Shown here: piece after piece, positions 1 through 9,589 of the stretch
Position numbering within the stretch: the first letter of the stretch is position 1
Layout of the letters: each line of letters starts with the position of its first letter
Assembly: GCA_023053685.1 (NCBI GenBank)
Contig: JALIGW010000032.1
Span: 3,899,279-3,963,278 of the forward strand
Direction: 5' to 3'
From: Diadophis punctatus similis
Lineage: Eukaryota; Chordata; Lepidosauria; Squamata; Dipsadidae
DNA length: 64,000 nt
Position numbers and translations under genes: made by a program
Notes under the pieces: generated by a model
Database searches by the model: none
Told to the model about the DNA's origin: nothing
The model's input: the letters and a program-made list of their open reading frames with translations, nothing else

Positions 1-420
1 GGTTAAGCGCATTACGTCTTTGCAGGAGGCTTTTGAAGGGCTCTGCGTGCCATTGGCTGAGCTTCTCGCAAACGGCGCTGAAACGAAACCGACGCGGAAA
101 GGTTTGGAAATTCACATTTCTCAATAATAATGCCTTCGAGGGAATGAGGCATCCTCGGCGATCACCGGCTCGGAAAACAGCAAGAGATGATGGCCGAAGG
201 GCGATTTCCCACAGCAGGGGTTGCCCCGGCCGGGACACAAACACACGTGGTCGCATGGCCCCGGAGGCAAAGATGAAGGGTGGGTGAACATGAGAACGTG
301 GCACCTTTTTCCATGCAACGATCATAAACTCCAGGCACAAAGAGGAACCCAACGGAGGAACTAGGGCACCAGACAATTGGGTTGGGTTGGGGGAGATGAA
401 GGTCTGTTGGGAAACTGCCA
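1..420. other. Unassigned intronic sequence
   Basis: No repeat family, exon or RNA gene recognised. Short open frames here have no family features. Lies inside KIAA1328 intron 4. Confidence 0.5.
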
Positions 421-630
421 GCCACGTTGTCCCAAAGGTGCATTTTTCAACAGGCAACTGGACTTTATTTATTTATTTATTTATTTATTTATTGGTTCTT
501 ATATGCCGCCCTACTCCCGAGGGACTTTGTTTTTCCTTGAAGACGTTTCGCTTCTCATCCAAGAAGCTTCTTCGGTTCTGACTGGATGGTGGACAATGGA
601 AGGATTTCTATTCCTTGCAGCCGTTTTTAC
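421..630 (-). mobile_element. Penelope-like element terminal fragment, family B
   Basis: On the minus strand this carries the family B PLE terminal region, with the hammerhead-like segment (AAGCTTCTTGGATGAG, then GAAACGTC) at about 542-580. The expected core CUGAAGA reads CCGAAGA, so the ribozyme is probably dead. The fragment is split by a small L2-type insertion at 467-522. Copies elsewhere in the window (42986-43155, 44255-44395) show the uninterrupted order. Confidence 0.75.
467..522 (-). mobile_element. Extremely 5'-truncated L2-type LINE/SINE 3' end
   Basis: Minus-strand read: the L2-type tail motif (CTCGGGAGTAGGGCGGCAT) followed by an (AAAT)n tail. It sits inside the PLE fragment and is flanked by an exact 6-bp duplication GACTTT (461-466 and 523-528). 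About 30 bp of element plus the simple tail were inserted. Confidence 0.65.
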
Positions 631-920
631 AGAGGCAGGATTGAGAGCGTTTTAACAAAGCCGCATCACTTTTTGGTTTGGTGGCAGCAGTGCCTCAGAT
701 AGAAAGTCCTTACAGAGAGTGGTGAGGACAGCGGAGAAGATTATAGGAAGCTCGCTTCCTGTTATTCAGGATGCTGCTTATAAGCACTATGTGCTTAGAG
801 CGCGAAGCATTGTTAGAGACCCCACACACCCACTTTACGGTCTGTTTCTGTTGCTCCCCTCTGGGAGGGGGTTTCAAAGTATTTCTAGCAGGATTACCTG
901 ATTCTGATCCTCACTGCAAT

Positions 921-1178
921 GAGCCGAGGTGGCGCAGCGGTTAGAAGCAGATACTGCAGGCCACTTTAGCTGACACTGATCCGCAGGTCAGCGGTTCAAT
1001 TCCCACCGGCTCAAGGTTGACTCAGCTTTCCATCCTTCCGAGGTAGGTAAAATGAGGACCCAGATTGTTGGGGGCAATATAAATATACATTGCTTACTGG
1101 TGTAAACCGCTTAGAGAGTGCTTGCACTGTGAGGCGGTATATAAGTCTCACAAAAATAAATAAAATAAATAAATAAAA
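921..1178 (+). mobile_element. Sauria-type tRNA-derived SINE
   Basis: Starts with a tRNA-like head (GCCGAGGTGGCGCAGCGG, A box; GGTTCAATTCC, B box), then the family body (CCATCCTTCCGAGG, AGGACCCAGATTGTTGGGGG, AAACCGCTTAGAGAG, CGGTATATAAGTC) and an AAAT-type tail. Family knowledge: Sauria SINEs are squamate-specific and thought to be mobilised by Bov-B LINEs, which also occur in this window. Confidence 0.9.
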
Positions 1179-1281
1179 TTCTCTAACAGCTTTGTTCCCT
1201 ATGCCATCCGTCCGGTAAACTTGCAAGATTCATTTTTTTCACGATGTACATGTATACTGTCCATCTGAACTAGACTGTGTC

Positions 1282-1720
1282 ATATTGCAGGAACTGGGTA
1301 TGTCTAGTTTAATGAAAAGAAGGATCAGGGGAGACATGATAGCAGTGTTCCAACATCTCAGGGGAAGCCACAAATAAGAGGGAGTCAAGCTATTCTCCAA
1401 AGCACCTGAGGGTAGAACAAGAAGCAATGGGTGGAAACTAATTAAGGAGAGAAGCAACTTAGAACTAAGGAGAAACTTCCTGACAGTTAGAACAATTAAT
1501 CAGTGGAACAGCTTGCCTCCAGAAGTTGTGAATGCTCCAACACTGGAAGTTTTTAAGAAGAAATTGGATAACCATTTGTCTGAAGTGGTGTAGGGTTTCC
1601 TACCTAAGCAGGGGGTTGGACTAGAAGACTTCCAAGGTCCCTTCCAACTCTGTTATTCTATTCTATTCTGTTCTGTTCTGTTCTGTTCTGTTCTGTTATT
1701 ATTTTCTATTCCATTCCATT
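1282..1720 (+). mobile_element. CR1 LINE 3' end
   Basis: Encodes degraded CR1 reverse transcriptase C-terminus ([12 protein letters not shown].., TINQWNSLPPEVV equivalent) and ends with the CR1 3' UTR motif GGTTGGACTAGAAGAC. It passes directly into a TTCTG/ATTCT microsatellite. Confidence 0.9.
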
Positions 1721-1894
1721 CCATTCATGTGTGTATATGCATAATTTTGTATTTATTTTGTCATGTTCATGAAGTGCATATTGGAGGTGGTGACCCTTTG
1801 GGAGCTGTATGCAACAAAATTTCATTTTAATGTATGCCGATTAGTGTACATTCAAAGTGGCAATAAAGTTATTATTATTCTATTTATTTCTGTC

Positions 1895-2390
1895 TGGTTG
1901 TTAGCGCTCTTTCTGAGTGTCGTTGAGGCCACTTGCAGGTTTATCTTCACAAATGCACGACACCACTGAGGAGAACAAACCCATCAGGACAAGATTCAGC
2001 GGTCCATCTACATTTAAAAGACAAAGTCCACTCTTTTGAAGACAGCAAAGTCCACATTCTGGACAGAGAGGACCGCTGGTTTGAGAAGAGGGGTAAAAGA
2101 GGCCATCTATGTCTAAACTGAACAGTCCTCTCTCAACTGAGGGGGAGGGATACAACATCATCTATCTCGAGTCTACAACACAATCCTTTCAACAGTTCCA
2201 AGAAGGATCCACACCCATTTCCACTACTCTGGTGACCCCGAGGACACAGAGAAACCCTCCAAGTGGCCTCAATGACTCTCAGAGAGAGCGCGAACGACCA
2301 GAGGACAACAAGGAATATAAATCCATCCATCCTCCACCATTCAGAACTGAAGAAGGACTACCTATAAAGGGTGTGGCTCATTCCCCATTT
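1895..2390 (+). mobile_element. Penelope-like element, family B, ORF 3' end and terminal region
   Basis: Frame remnants read HSFEDSKVHILDREDRWFE and LNSPLSTEGEGYNIIYLES, matching the C-terminal end of PLE proteins downstream of the GIY-YIG domain. Several frameshifts are present. The first ~60 bp are in reverse orientation relative to the rest, so two PLE ends abut. The element stops just inside the hammerhead (CAGAACTGAAGAAG at about 2341). Confidence 0.75.
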
Positions 2391-2929
2391 TGGGGTACAG
2401 ACCCCAAACTGGGAGGGAGACTGGGAGGAAGAGAGAGAGAGAGAATGCTAATAGTAGTGATCGAAGTACAATTGGACCATACTCGTAAAGTATCAAAATC
2501 CATTCAAAGGCTACCATGGTCGAGCCTTTCCTAATCTATCGCTTATATTTTTTCTCACTCTGTGACGATCAGGCCCAAGTTGAAATGAAAAAGAGAGAAA
2601 ATCTATTTTATTTAGGTCCACATGTCCTTTTTTATACGTTTCACAGGAGGAAATATTCCTCTGGACATCATATCCCCGGCACTTATAATGCAACGTTCTT
2701 TATTATATTTTTTGCTTTGGGAGAAGACAAAATGAAGCATGAAATAAGAAATATACTTGCAGAACAATATTCATTGGAGACTGAGAAAGGCATGCAGACC
2801 TTGAGAAGGAAAGCGTTCTTAAACTCTGGGGGGAAAAAATAAAAATAACAAATATAACGTCCAACTTTTGCCAACGGGGATGGGATTGCTCAGGAACCCA
2901 TTTCTGGTTTCATTGTTTGATTGTTGCCA
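2391..2929. other. Unassigned intronic sequence
   Basis: Contains a short GAGA stretch near 2430-2447. No recognisable element. Confidence 0.45.
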
Positions 2930-3510
2930 GATTCAAATTTTGCCATCAACAGGCACAGAGAGATAAACAACATCTACATACCATTAAAAGAAGCAAGCCA
3001 AAAGCCAAAAAGGAAACAAATAGACCAAAACACCTCCTGGCCAGAAATCAACAACTGGACGATAAAAAGATTACCACGAGGATTAACACTAGACCAACAA
3101 TCCAGAAGTAAACAATATCCTAATTAAGGAACTATCAATTCAAACAATCAAACAGTAAACAACAGCCTAACAAAGAAACCGCCAAGAATACTCCTACCAA
3201 TACTGATAGGGTAAGCCATTAGAATAAAAACCCCGGTCCTCACTAACACTGATGATGTTACCTAGTTGGGTAATGAAACGTCTGCAGGAAAACCACCAAG
3301 CTCAGAGAGCACCAAGGACCACACAGTCCTCCTCCTCCTCCTCTCCACAAACCTCACTCCCTTCTAGCACTGAAGATGTTACCTAGTTGGGTAACCAAGC
3401 TCAGAGAGCACCAAGGACCCCACAGTTCTCCTCTCCACAAACTCCATTCCCTTCTAGCACTGATGATGTTATCTAGTTGGATAATCAAACATCTGCAAGA
3501 AAACAACAAA
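2930..3510 (+). mobile_element. Penelope-like element, family A, ORF end and repeated terminal region
   Basis: 2930-3110 encodes the basic PLE C-terminus (NFAINRHREINNIYIPLKEA). The family A terminal region follows. The hammerhead/CT-rich segment is then repeated three times, starting at about 3249, 3366 and 3460, with a ~110-bp period. Only the first repeat keeps CTGATGA and GAAACGTC; the second lost the 3' core and the third has CAAACATC. Confidence 0.8.
3249..3290 (+). ncRNA. Hammerhead ribozyme motif (PLE family A)
   Basis: CTGATGA at 3249-3255, extra T, stem II arms GTTACC and GGTAAT around TAGTTG, GAAAC at 3275-3279, cleavage triplet GTC at 3280-3282. Stem I is weaker here than in the copy at 9683. 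Confidence 0.6.
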
Positions 3511-3664
3511 GGAGTTCGATCCTGACTGGCTCTAGGTTGACTCAGCCTTCCATCCTTCCGAGGTCGATAAAACGAGGACCCAGATTGTTGGGGGCAGGAG
3601 GCTGACTCGGTAAACCGCTTAGAGAGGGCTGTAAAGTGGTATATAAGTCTAAGTGCTATTGCTA
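3511..3664 (+). mobile_element. 5'-truncated Sauria-type SINE
   Basis: Begins at the B box (GGAGTTCGATCC) and contains the body through GTATATAAGTCTAAGTGC and a GCTATTGCTAT tail. It abuts a short TCCA/TCTA microsatellite to 3699. Confidence 0.85.
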
Positions 3665-3699
3665 TGTCTGTCCATCTGTCCATCTATCCATCCATCTCT

Positions 3700-3920
3700 G
3701 AGCCCTGATGGTGCCATGGTCAGAATGCAGTATTGCAGGCTGACTCTGCCCACAGCCTGGAGTTCGATCCAGACCGGCTCAAAGTTGACTCCGGCTTCCA
3801 TCCTTCCGAGGTTAGTAAAATGAGGACCCAGATTGTTGGGGGCAGGAGGCTGACTCGGTAAACCGCTTAGAGAGGGCTGGAAAGCACTATGAAGCGGTAT
3901 ATAAGTCTCATTGCTATTGG
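3700..3920 (+). mobile_element. Sauria-type SINE
   Basis: Degenerate head, intact B box (GGAGTTCGATCC), body and ATTGCTATTGG tail. Same orientation as the preceding SINE. Confidence 0.85.
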
Positions 3921-4417
3921 TTCTTCTCAGCAGAGGCAGAGGAAGAGAAATGTTAAAGAAACGATGCATGTTTTTCCTTAGTTTTATACACGGAGTAGAT
4001 TTTTCTAGTCATAGAAACTGGGTGCCTCCATACAAGTTCTCAGTGAAGGGGAACCCCATTGTAAGGATAAGAAAGACCATTGGCGTGACACGCACACGAT
4101 TGCTATAAAGTCTCCTGAAGTGGTTATTAAGGCAGAGGCTACCTAGAAAGAAAATCTGCAGATCCTCATTGCTTTCTTTTCATTTACACAGAAAAGTTGC
4201 CCAGCTACTGATGGACATGAATTAAGAATGTGCGGTAATTGAGTTGAATCATAAGATATTCTCCTGGATTTCGATATTAGCTTCTAGGAAGGGTAGAATA
4301 TGTTACACTATCCAGAGAAGAGGCAAATTAGAACGTGACTTAAATTAGCATTTCTGAGAGTTGCTGCCTATGATTGGGAAGACTCTACAAGGTTGCAGCT
4401 TCTCAATCCCAAGAAGC
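3921..4417. other. Unassigned intronic sequence
   Basis: No recognisable element. Confidence 0.45.
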
Positions 4418-4425
4418 CTCTACAG

Positions 4426-4734
4426 CAGTGGTTCCCAACCTGTGGTACGTGTACCACTAGTGGTACGCGAGGGCCTTCCAGGTGGTACGCGAACACTTTC
4501 GGGGTCATGAACGATTTTTAGTTAGTTATTTTTTATTTCACAAAAATGTTTACTGCCTAACACAAGATAATCTGGCAACGATTTGCAACTGTTGCCACAC
4601 GCCACCCACCTGGTCCCAGCAGCCCGAGAATCCAGTTGCTGGATGCGCGGGGCCAAAAAAGGAACCAGGTGGTACGCGGCGACTGTACGGGACCTCCAAG
4701 TGGTACTCGATCACAAAAAGGTTGGGAACCACTG
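4426..4734. mobile_element. Non-autonomous hAT transposon
   Basis: Terminal inverted repeats CAGTGGTTCCCAACC and GGTTGGGAACCACTG, with an exact 8-bp target duplication CTCTACAG at 4418-4425 and 4735-4742. The inside is short and rich in GTGGTACGCG-type repeats; no transposase. It inserted at the very tip of the Tigger-like MITE that starts at 4740. Confidence 0.92.
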
Positions 4735-4739
4735 CTCTA

Positions 4740-5140
4740 CAGGTTGTCTTTGACTTACGACCACCACTGAGTCCTAAATTTCCTCATTGGAAAGGGAGAC
4801 GGTTGCTAAGAGAATTTTTGGCCCATTTTACAACCTTTCTTGCCACACAGTTGTTAAGTGAATCTGTGCAGTTGTTAACTTAGGAATGCAGTTGTTAAGT
4901 GAATCCGGCTTCCCCCGTCGACTTTGCTTGTCAGAAAGTCGCACAAGGGGAATAATGTGACACACACACACACAGACACGACACTGCGACCGTCATAAAT
5001 ATGTGCCGGTTGCCAAGAATTTTGATCACATGATCGTGGGATTGCTGCAAGTGTGAAAAACAGTCGTAAGTCATTTTTTTCAGTAGTGTGGTGACTTCAA
5101 ACGGTCACTAAATGAAGTTATGTAAGTTGAGGACGACCTG
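4740..5140. mobile_element. Tigger-like MITE, full length
   Basis: Ends CAGGTTGTCTTTGACTTACGAC and the complementary GTTGAGGACGACCTG, left flank TA. Internal short inverted motifs (TTGTTAAGTGAATC, CTTGTCAGAAAGTCGC, ATGATCGTGGG) recur in about ten copies in this window. The TA flank and CAGG..CCTG termini fit the pogo/Tigger branch of Tc1/mariner. Confidence 0.85.
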
Positions 5141-5830
5141 CAATCTCTACTAGAGGGTGGTTCTTGCACACCTTTGTGTCCGGCGCACCTTCTCAAGAGA
5201 GCGGTGGTCTTCAGCCCACCCACCCATTTGAAGACCAATGCGCAAGGTTTTCCTTTCTCTGTTGCAAAGAGACGACCAAAAAGGAGAGTCCTGTAGGATT
5301 TGCACTTGAGCGAGTGGGCAATTGAAAGGAAGAGGTTTCGGTGCTTTTAACAAAAATAGAGAGAGCTTTAAATCTTTTATTAGTGATTTGCTTGAATAAT
5401 ACTTCAGGCTTCTTCCAAAGCAATCGGCTAGGCGAGAAAGCTGGGGACTCGCTCATCAGGAGTGGCCTCGTATAAAACTCCCACGGGTGGATGGAAAAAA
5501 AAAGGTATAAAAGGAGCCCAGAGATTATTTTAGTAATTTCAGGACAGTTATCACCCGCTGTTACAGCATCTCTCCAACAGCAGTGGGGCTGAAGCGTTGG
5601 CACTAGGCAGGACAAACAAGGAAATGCCTCAAAATTGCCGAGTTTATCTCAAATTATTGTTATTTTCTGAGAGAGTGGGGGGAGGGGGCTGCTTACATCC
5701 AGCCTTTCAGTTTCCTTTAACCCCCATTCAGTTTGAGTCCAGAAGGCAGTTCTGCTCCCTGGGAAGGACCTCAATTCCTATTTTTAAAGCCCAGAGGACT
5801 GAAATTTGCCATGCTAACACAATCCTGTGT
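5141..5830. other. Unassigned intronic sequence
   Basis: An open minus-strand frame (5211-5615) has no family features and is likely chance. Confidence 0.45.
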
Positions 5831-5831
5831 A

Positions 5832-5859
5832 TGTATCTACCTCTATATCTATATGTACC

Positions 5860-5942
<83 letters not shown>

Positions 5943-6147
5943 ATATCTCTTTCTCCATATCTATATCTATCTGTAACTGTATCTATTATATCTATATTTA
6001 TATCTACAGTATATCTATATATCTCTTATCTCCCATCTATATATATTTATATCTACATTTATATCTATAATCTCTCATTCTCCATCTCTGTATCTTTATT
6101 ATATTGATTATATCTATATCTATATAGTATCTATATCTATCTACCAG

Positions 6148-6203
<56 letters not shown>

Positions 6204-6292
6204 CATCCATCCATCCATCCATCCATCCATCCATCCATCCATCCATCCATCCATCCATCCATCATCTCTTCCATCTACCTGTCTATCTACCA
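5832..6292. repeat. ATCT/ATCC (GATA-type) microsatellite
   Basis: Pure ATCT runs at 5863-5941 and 6150-6200, an ATCC run at 6200-6262, and degenerate AT-rich variants between. Long GATA-type arrays are typical of snake genomes. Confidence 0.97.
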
Positions 6293-6504
6293 CGTGATCC
6301 CCTTTTGTGACCTTCTGACAAGCAAAGTCCATGGAGAAACCGGATTCACTTAACGACTGTGTTCCTAATTTAAGAACTGCAGTGATTCACTTAACAACGG
6401 TGGCAAGAAAGGACATAAAATGGGGCAAAGCTCACTTAACAACTGTCTCGCTTAGCGACATAAATTTGGGGCACCATTCTGGTCTGTAACTCGAGGCCTA
6501 CCTG
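6290..6504. mobile_element. Tigger-like MITE, partial
   Basis: Starts at the microsatellite edge within the CACGTGATCCCCTTTTG segment and ends with CTCGAGGCCTACCTG followed by TA. The left half is missing. Part of a duplicated block, see 40318-40534. Confidence 0.85.
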
Positions 6505-6570
6505 TAATTCTTTTCCTGTTCTGAGACACTAAATTCAAACTCTTGTGTTGGTGGGAACTCAGGATGAAAC

Positions 6571-7115
6571 CAGAATCAGACCAGAACTGGAAGGGACCTT
6601 TGAGGTCTTCTAGTTCAGCCCCCTGCTCCAGCAGGAGACCCTATAGTCGTGATGGCAAACCTGTGGTACGCAGAGCCATCTCTCCAGGCCCGCGAGCCGT
6701 CACCCATTGCTCTTCTGGGTTTCGGCGCACCGGCCAGCTAGTCTTCACGCACGTGGGAGTGCCGGAAACTGGAAGAGGAGCCACCCAGTGCGCATGCGCT
6801 CGCTGGGAATATCATCTTCAGGTTTCTGGTGCGCGCATGTGCACTGGCCAGCTGGTCTTCGCGCGCGCATGAGCGCCAGAAACCGAAAGACCAGGTGGCC
6901 AGTGCGAATGCGCATTCCGGAAACCAGAAGATCATCGTCCCGGTACACACATGCGCACCAGGCGGCTGCTCTTCTGGTTTCCAGCACACATGCGCACACA
7001 TGCACTCCTGTTTCGGAAAAGGTTCGCCAACACTGCCCTATAGCATTTCAGACTAGTGACTGTCCAGTCTCTTCTTAAAAAAACCTCCAGTGATGAAGCA
7101 CCTGGCATGAAACCA
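6571..7115 (-). mobile_element. CR1 LINE 3' UTR fragment split by a hAT element
   Basis: Minus-strand CR1 tail: AGAACTGGAAGGGACC, CCCCTGCTCCAGCAGGAGAC, then after the hAT insertion GTCCAGTCTCTTCTTAAA and CTCCAGTGATGAAGCACC. Confidence 0.85.
6647..7035. mobile_element. Non-autonomous hAT element (family C)
   Basis: Ends TCGTGATGGCAAACC and GGTTCGCCAACACTG; exact 8-bp target duplication CCCTATAG (6639-6646 and 7036-7043). GC-rich interior with repeated TGCGCATGCGC-like motifs. No transposase. Confidence 0.9.
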
Positions 7116-8045
7116 ACAACTTCATATTCTGACCCAAGACGCTGGTGAATTCAGCATCCGTTCCAAACTCGATTCCTCCATTTCTAAATCCTGTATTTTC
7201 TCTCTCCATTTATTTTTTGTCGCTTTTTTCCACAGAGATTTTCCCTGCTTCACTGTCCTCCGATCCCAGCCTGCTCTTAGCTCCAGACGAAGATCATTCA
7301 TGCAGAACGGTATTTGAAACTTCTAAGAGGTGTCACCACTAGGTTCGTAAAGTCACAAAATCTGCCAGATCAGACAAGGTCTTTACCCCATAAATGTGGT
7401 TTTTTTTTCTTTTATTCCCCCGAGTGCCACCACAAAGCCAGCTAATATCTGAATTCTGTTGTCCGTTGTAACCCCAAGATCATCTTTGGTTATTCACAAA
7501 TGTGAATTATTTGCACTTCGTTTATCATTTGGTCAGCCATTTACACAGAATGAAGGGAGTTTAGAAAATAACTGTTTTCAGGCCACTTAGGGTTTTAAAA
7601 TCCTGAATAGTTTAGGGATATCCAACGTCTTAGATAACCTGGTGCTCCCTTCTGACTCTGGAGCACAGAGGAACAATTAAATTTGGAGGAAAATTTCCTA
7701 CCTGCTTTCTTACTTGCTTGTCTCTGTCTTTTCTTTCCTGTTATTCAGACGTACAATAACCTGCCTTCCAGTTTTAATATATGGTCCACACATTTTAAAA
7801 TGTATTTAGGAGCCTTTGATTATGGAGGTGGTCAGGCCCTTCTCAGAAATCCATGTCTAACAGATCACCTTATTTATATATTTGTTAGCGGAACAAAAGA
7901 ATATATTTTAAAATATGTAGATTGGCAAACGTCTGCAGAACGCACGCTGATTTTCAGGGACTGTTTTCCTCCGTTTTAGCCATCTCTTCCTTACAAACAT
8001 TATTTTCTTCCTCTACGTTCCAATGGAAAAGAATATTTGTAGCTC
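7116..8045. other. Unassigned intronic sequence
   Basis: No recognisable element over about 930 bp. An open frame at 7683-7979 has no family features. Confidence 0.45.
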
Positions 8046-8705
8046 AGGGTTGAATTGTGAAGTCCTTGGTGATCTCTGAGCTTAGTTGTTTTCTTGCAGA
8101 CGTTTCGTTACCCAGCTAGGTAACATCATCAGTGTTAAGGGTGGGCTTTACTGGCTGTTTATACACAGTAGCTTGCCCTACCTGTAGTGCTGTTGCTGTG
8201 GTCTTCTCTTTGGTAATTCCTCTATTAGAGATTTGCTTTTCTGCTGGATTGTTTGTCTGGAGTTAACCCCTGCTTATCTGGATGTTGGCTGCCGGAGAGA
8301 ATGTGTTCTTGGATGAAAACAAAATAAAAATGAGTAAACTCCACACAGAGTTGGTAGTTCCTTGATTGGAGTGTTGTTTACTCCTTGATTGGTGTTAATA
8401 TTGGTGTTAATCTCTACTTATCTGGCTGTTGATTACTGGTAAGGTGATGTTTTTGGTCTTTGGCTTTCCTTTTTGTCTTTTTGATTGTCTTTTGAATGGT
8501 ATGAAGATGCTGTCTATAAAAGGCTTAACAATCAACAACAACAAAAACCGATATCCCAATCTAGGAACGACCAACTCAGACAATCAATCTAACAGCAAGC
8601 AGCAGCCTAATCAAGGAACCACCAAGAATACTCCCACTAATACTGACAGGGCAAGTCACTTGTATATAAACGGAGAGCAAACCCCTCACCCTTCTAGCAC
8701 TGATG
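8046..8705. mobile_element. Penelope-like element, family A, inverted pair
   Basis: 8046-8520 is family A in minus orientation: terminal region with hammerhead, then a CTTGATTGG-rich part complementary to the ORF/UTR of other copies. 8540-8705 is family A in plus orientation (CCAATCTAGGAACGACCAA.., TATATAAAC, TTCTAGCACTGATGA) and is cut by a Sauria SINE within the hammerhead. Confidence 0.8.
8091..8140 (-). ncRNA. Hammerhead ribozyme (PLE family A), intact core
   Basis: On the minus strand: CTGATGA (8132-8126), one extra T, a perfect 6-bp stem II (GTTACC/GGTAAC) capped by TAGCTG, GAAAC, triplet GTC (8106-8099 covers GAAACGTC). Stem I pairs ACA.. with TGC.. at its base with mismatches farther out. 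Stem III is only the self-complementary ACGU, so cleavage would need a dimer. Best stem II of the family. Confidence 0.7.
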
Positions 8706-8945
8706 AGGGTAGCAATAGCACTGAAGACTTATATACCGCTTCATAGTGCTTTTACCAGCCTTCTCTAAGCGGTTTACAGAGTTTGTAAGGTTGAGGAACC
8801 CAACAATCGGGATCCTCGTTTTACCAGCTTCGGAAGGAGGGATGCCTGAGTCAACCTTGAGCCTGGTGAGATTGAAACTGCCAAATTGCAAGCAGCCGGA
8901 AGTCAGAAGTAGCCTACAGTACTGCATTCTAACCACTGCACCACC
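8706..8945 (-). mobile_element. Sauria-type SINE
   Basis: Reverse complement of the SINE body and head (AGCAATAGCACTGAAGAC tail end, GGTTTACAGAG, CTGAGTCAACCTTGAG, AACCACTGCACCACCAC). Confidence 0.9.
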
Positions 8946-8949
8946 ACAG

Positions 8950-9085
8950 TGGAAGGAAGGAAGGAAGGAAGGAAGGAAGGAAGGGAGGGAGGGAGGGAGG
9001 GAGGGAGGGAGGGAGGGAGGGAGGGAGGGAGGAAGGAAGGAAGGAAGGAAGGAAGGAAGGAAGGAAGGAAGGAAGGAAGGAAGGG
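8950..9085. repeat. GGAA/GGGA tetranucleotide microsatellite
   Basis: GGAA runs flank a central GGGA run. It separates two SINEs of the same orientation. Confidence 0.97.
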
Positions 9086-9300
9086 CAATAGCACTTAGAC
9101 TTATATACCACTTCACAGTGCTTTATAGCCCTCTCTAAGCGGTTTACAGAGTCAGCATCTTGCCCCCAACAATCTGGGTTCTTGTTTTACTGGCCTGGAA
9201 GGATGAAAGGATGAGTCAACTTGGAGCCGGTCAGGATTGAACCCCTGGCAGTCTGCAGAATTAGCCTGCAATAATGCATTCTAACCACTGCACTATCATG
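9086..9300 (-). mobile_element. Sauria-type SINE
   Basis: GCAATAGCACTTAGAC through GGTTTACAGAGTCAGC, AACAATCTGGGTTC and CTAACCACTGCACTATC. Confidence 0.9.
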
Positions 9301-9388
9301 TTCAGGGATGGATGGATGGATGGACAGACAGGCAGACAGACGGACAGAGAGAATAATAGCAATAGCACTTATATACTGCTTCACAGGG

Positions 9389-9464
<76 letters not shown>

Positions 9465-9575
9465 CTCCCTCCCTCCCTCTCCCTCTCTTTGTCTGTCTCT
9501 GTCTATACCACATCTCTCTCTTTCTCCCTCTTCCTCTGACTCTCTCTCTTGCTCTCCCTCACTCTCTAGATTAAT
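9301..9575. repeat. GGAT/GACA and (CT)n microsatellites with a SINE stub
   Basis: GGAT run from about 9305; a 5'-truncated minus-strand SINE end at 9353-9390; an uninterrupted (CT)n run of ~80 bp from 9390; then CCCT/CTCT variants. Confidence 0.9.
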
Positions 9576-9589
9576 ACAAGACTAACAAT

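Larger units (their letters stand above)
632..1890 (+). mobile_element. LINE 3' part: reverse transcriptase C-terminus and 3' UTR, interrupted
   Basis: A frame at 719-901 encodes a non-LTR reverse transcriptase C-terminal type sequence (RTAEKIIGSSLPVIQD, then a HPLYGLFLLLPSGRG motif). The 3' UTR continues at 1179-1281 and 1722-1890, ending near a TTATTATTATT tail. A Sauria SINE (921-1178) and a CR1 3' end (1282-1720) have inserted into it. A second copy at 57925-58690 supports the reconstruction. Clade not certain (CR1/L2/Rex1-like group). Confidence 0.65.

Noticed and set aside
921..1000. A tRNA gene at the SINE head
   Set aside because: The A and B boxes belong to a Sauria SINE; no cloverleaf with proper anticodon arm.
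5211..5615. 134-codon minus-strand frame as a possible exon
   Set aside because: No splice sites with proper phase and no recognisable domain.
8746..9138. Lys-Glu-Gly and Pro-Ser-Leu rich frames
   Set aside because: Products of SINE and GGAA/GGGA microsatellite sequence.
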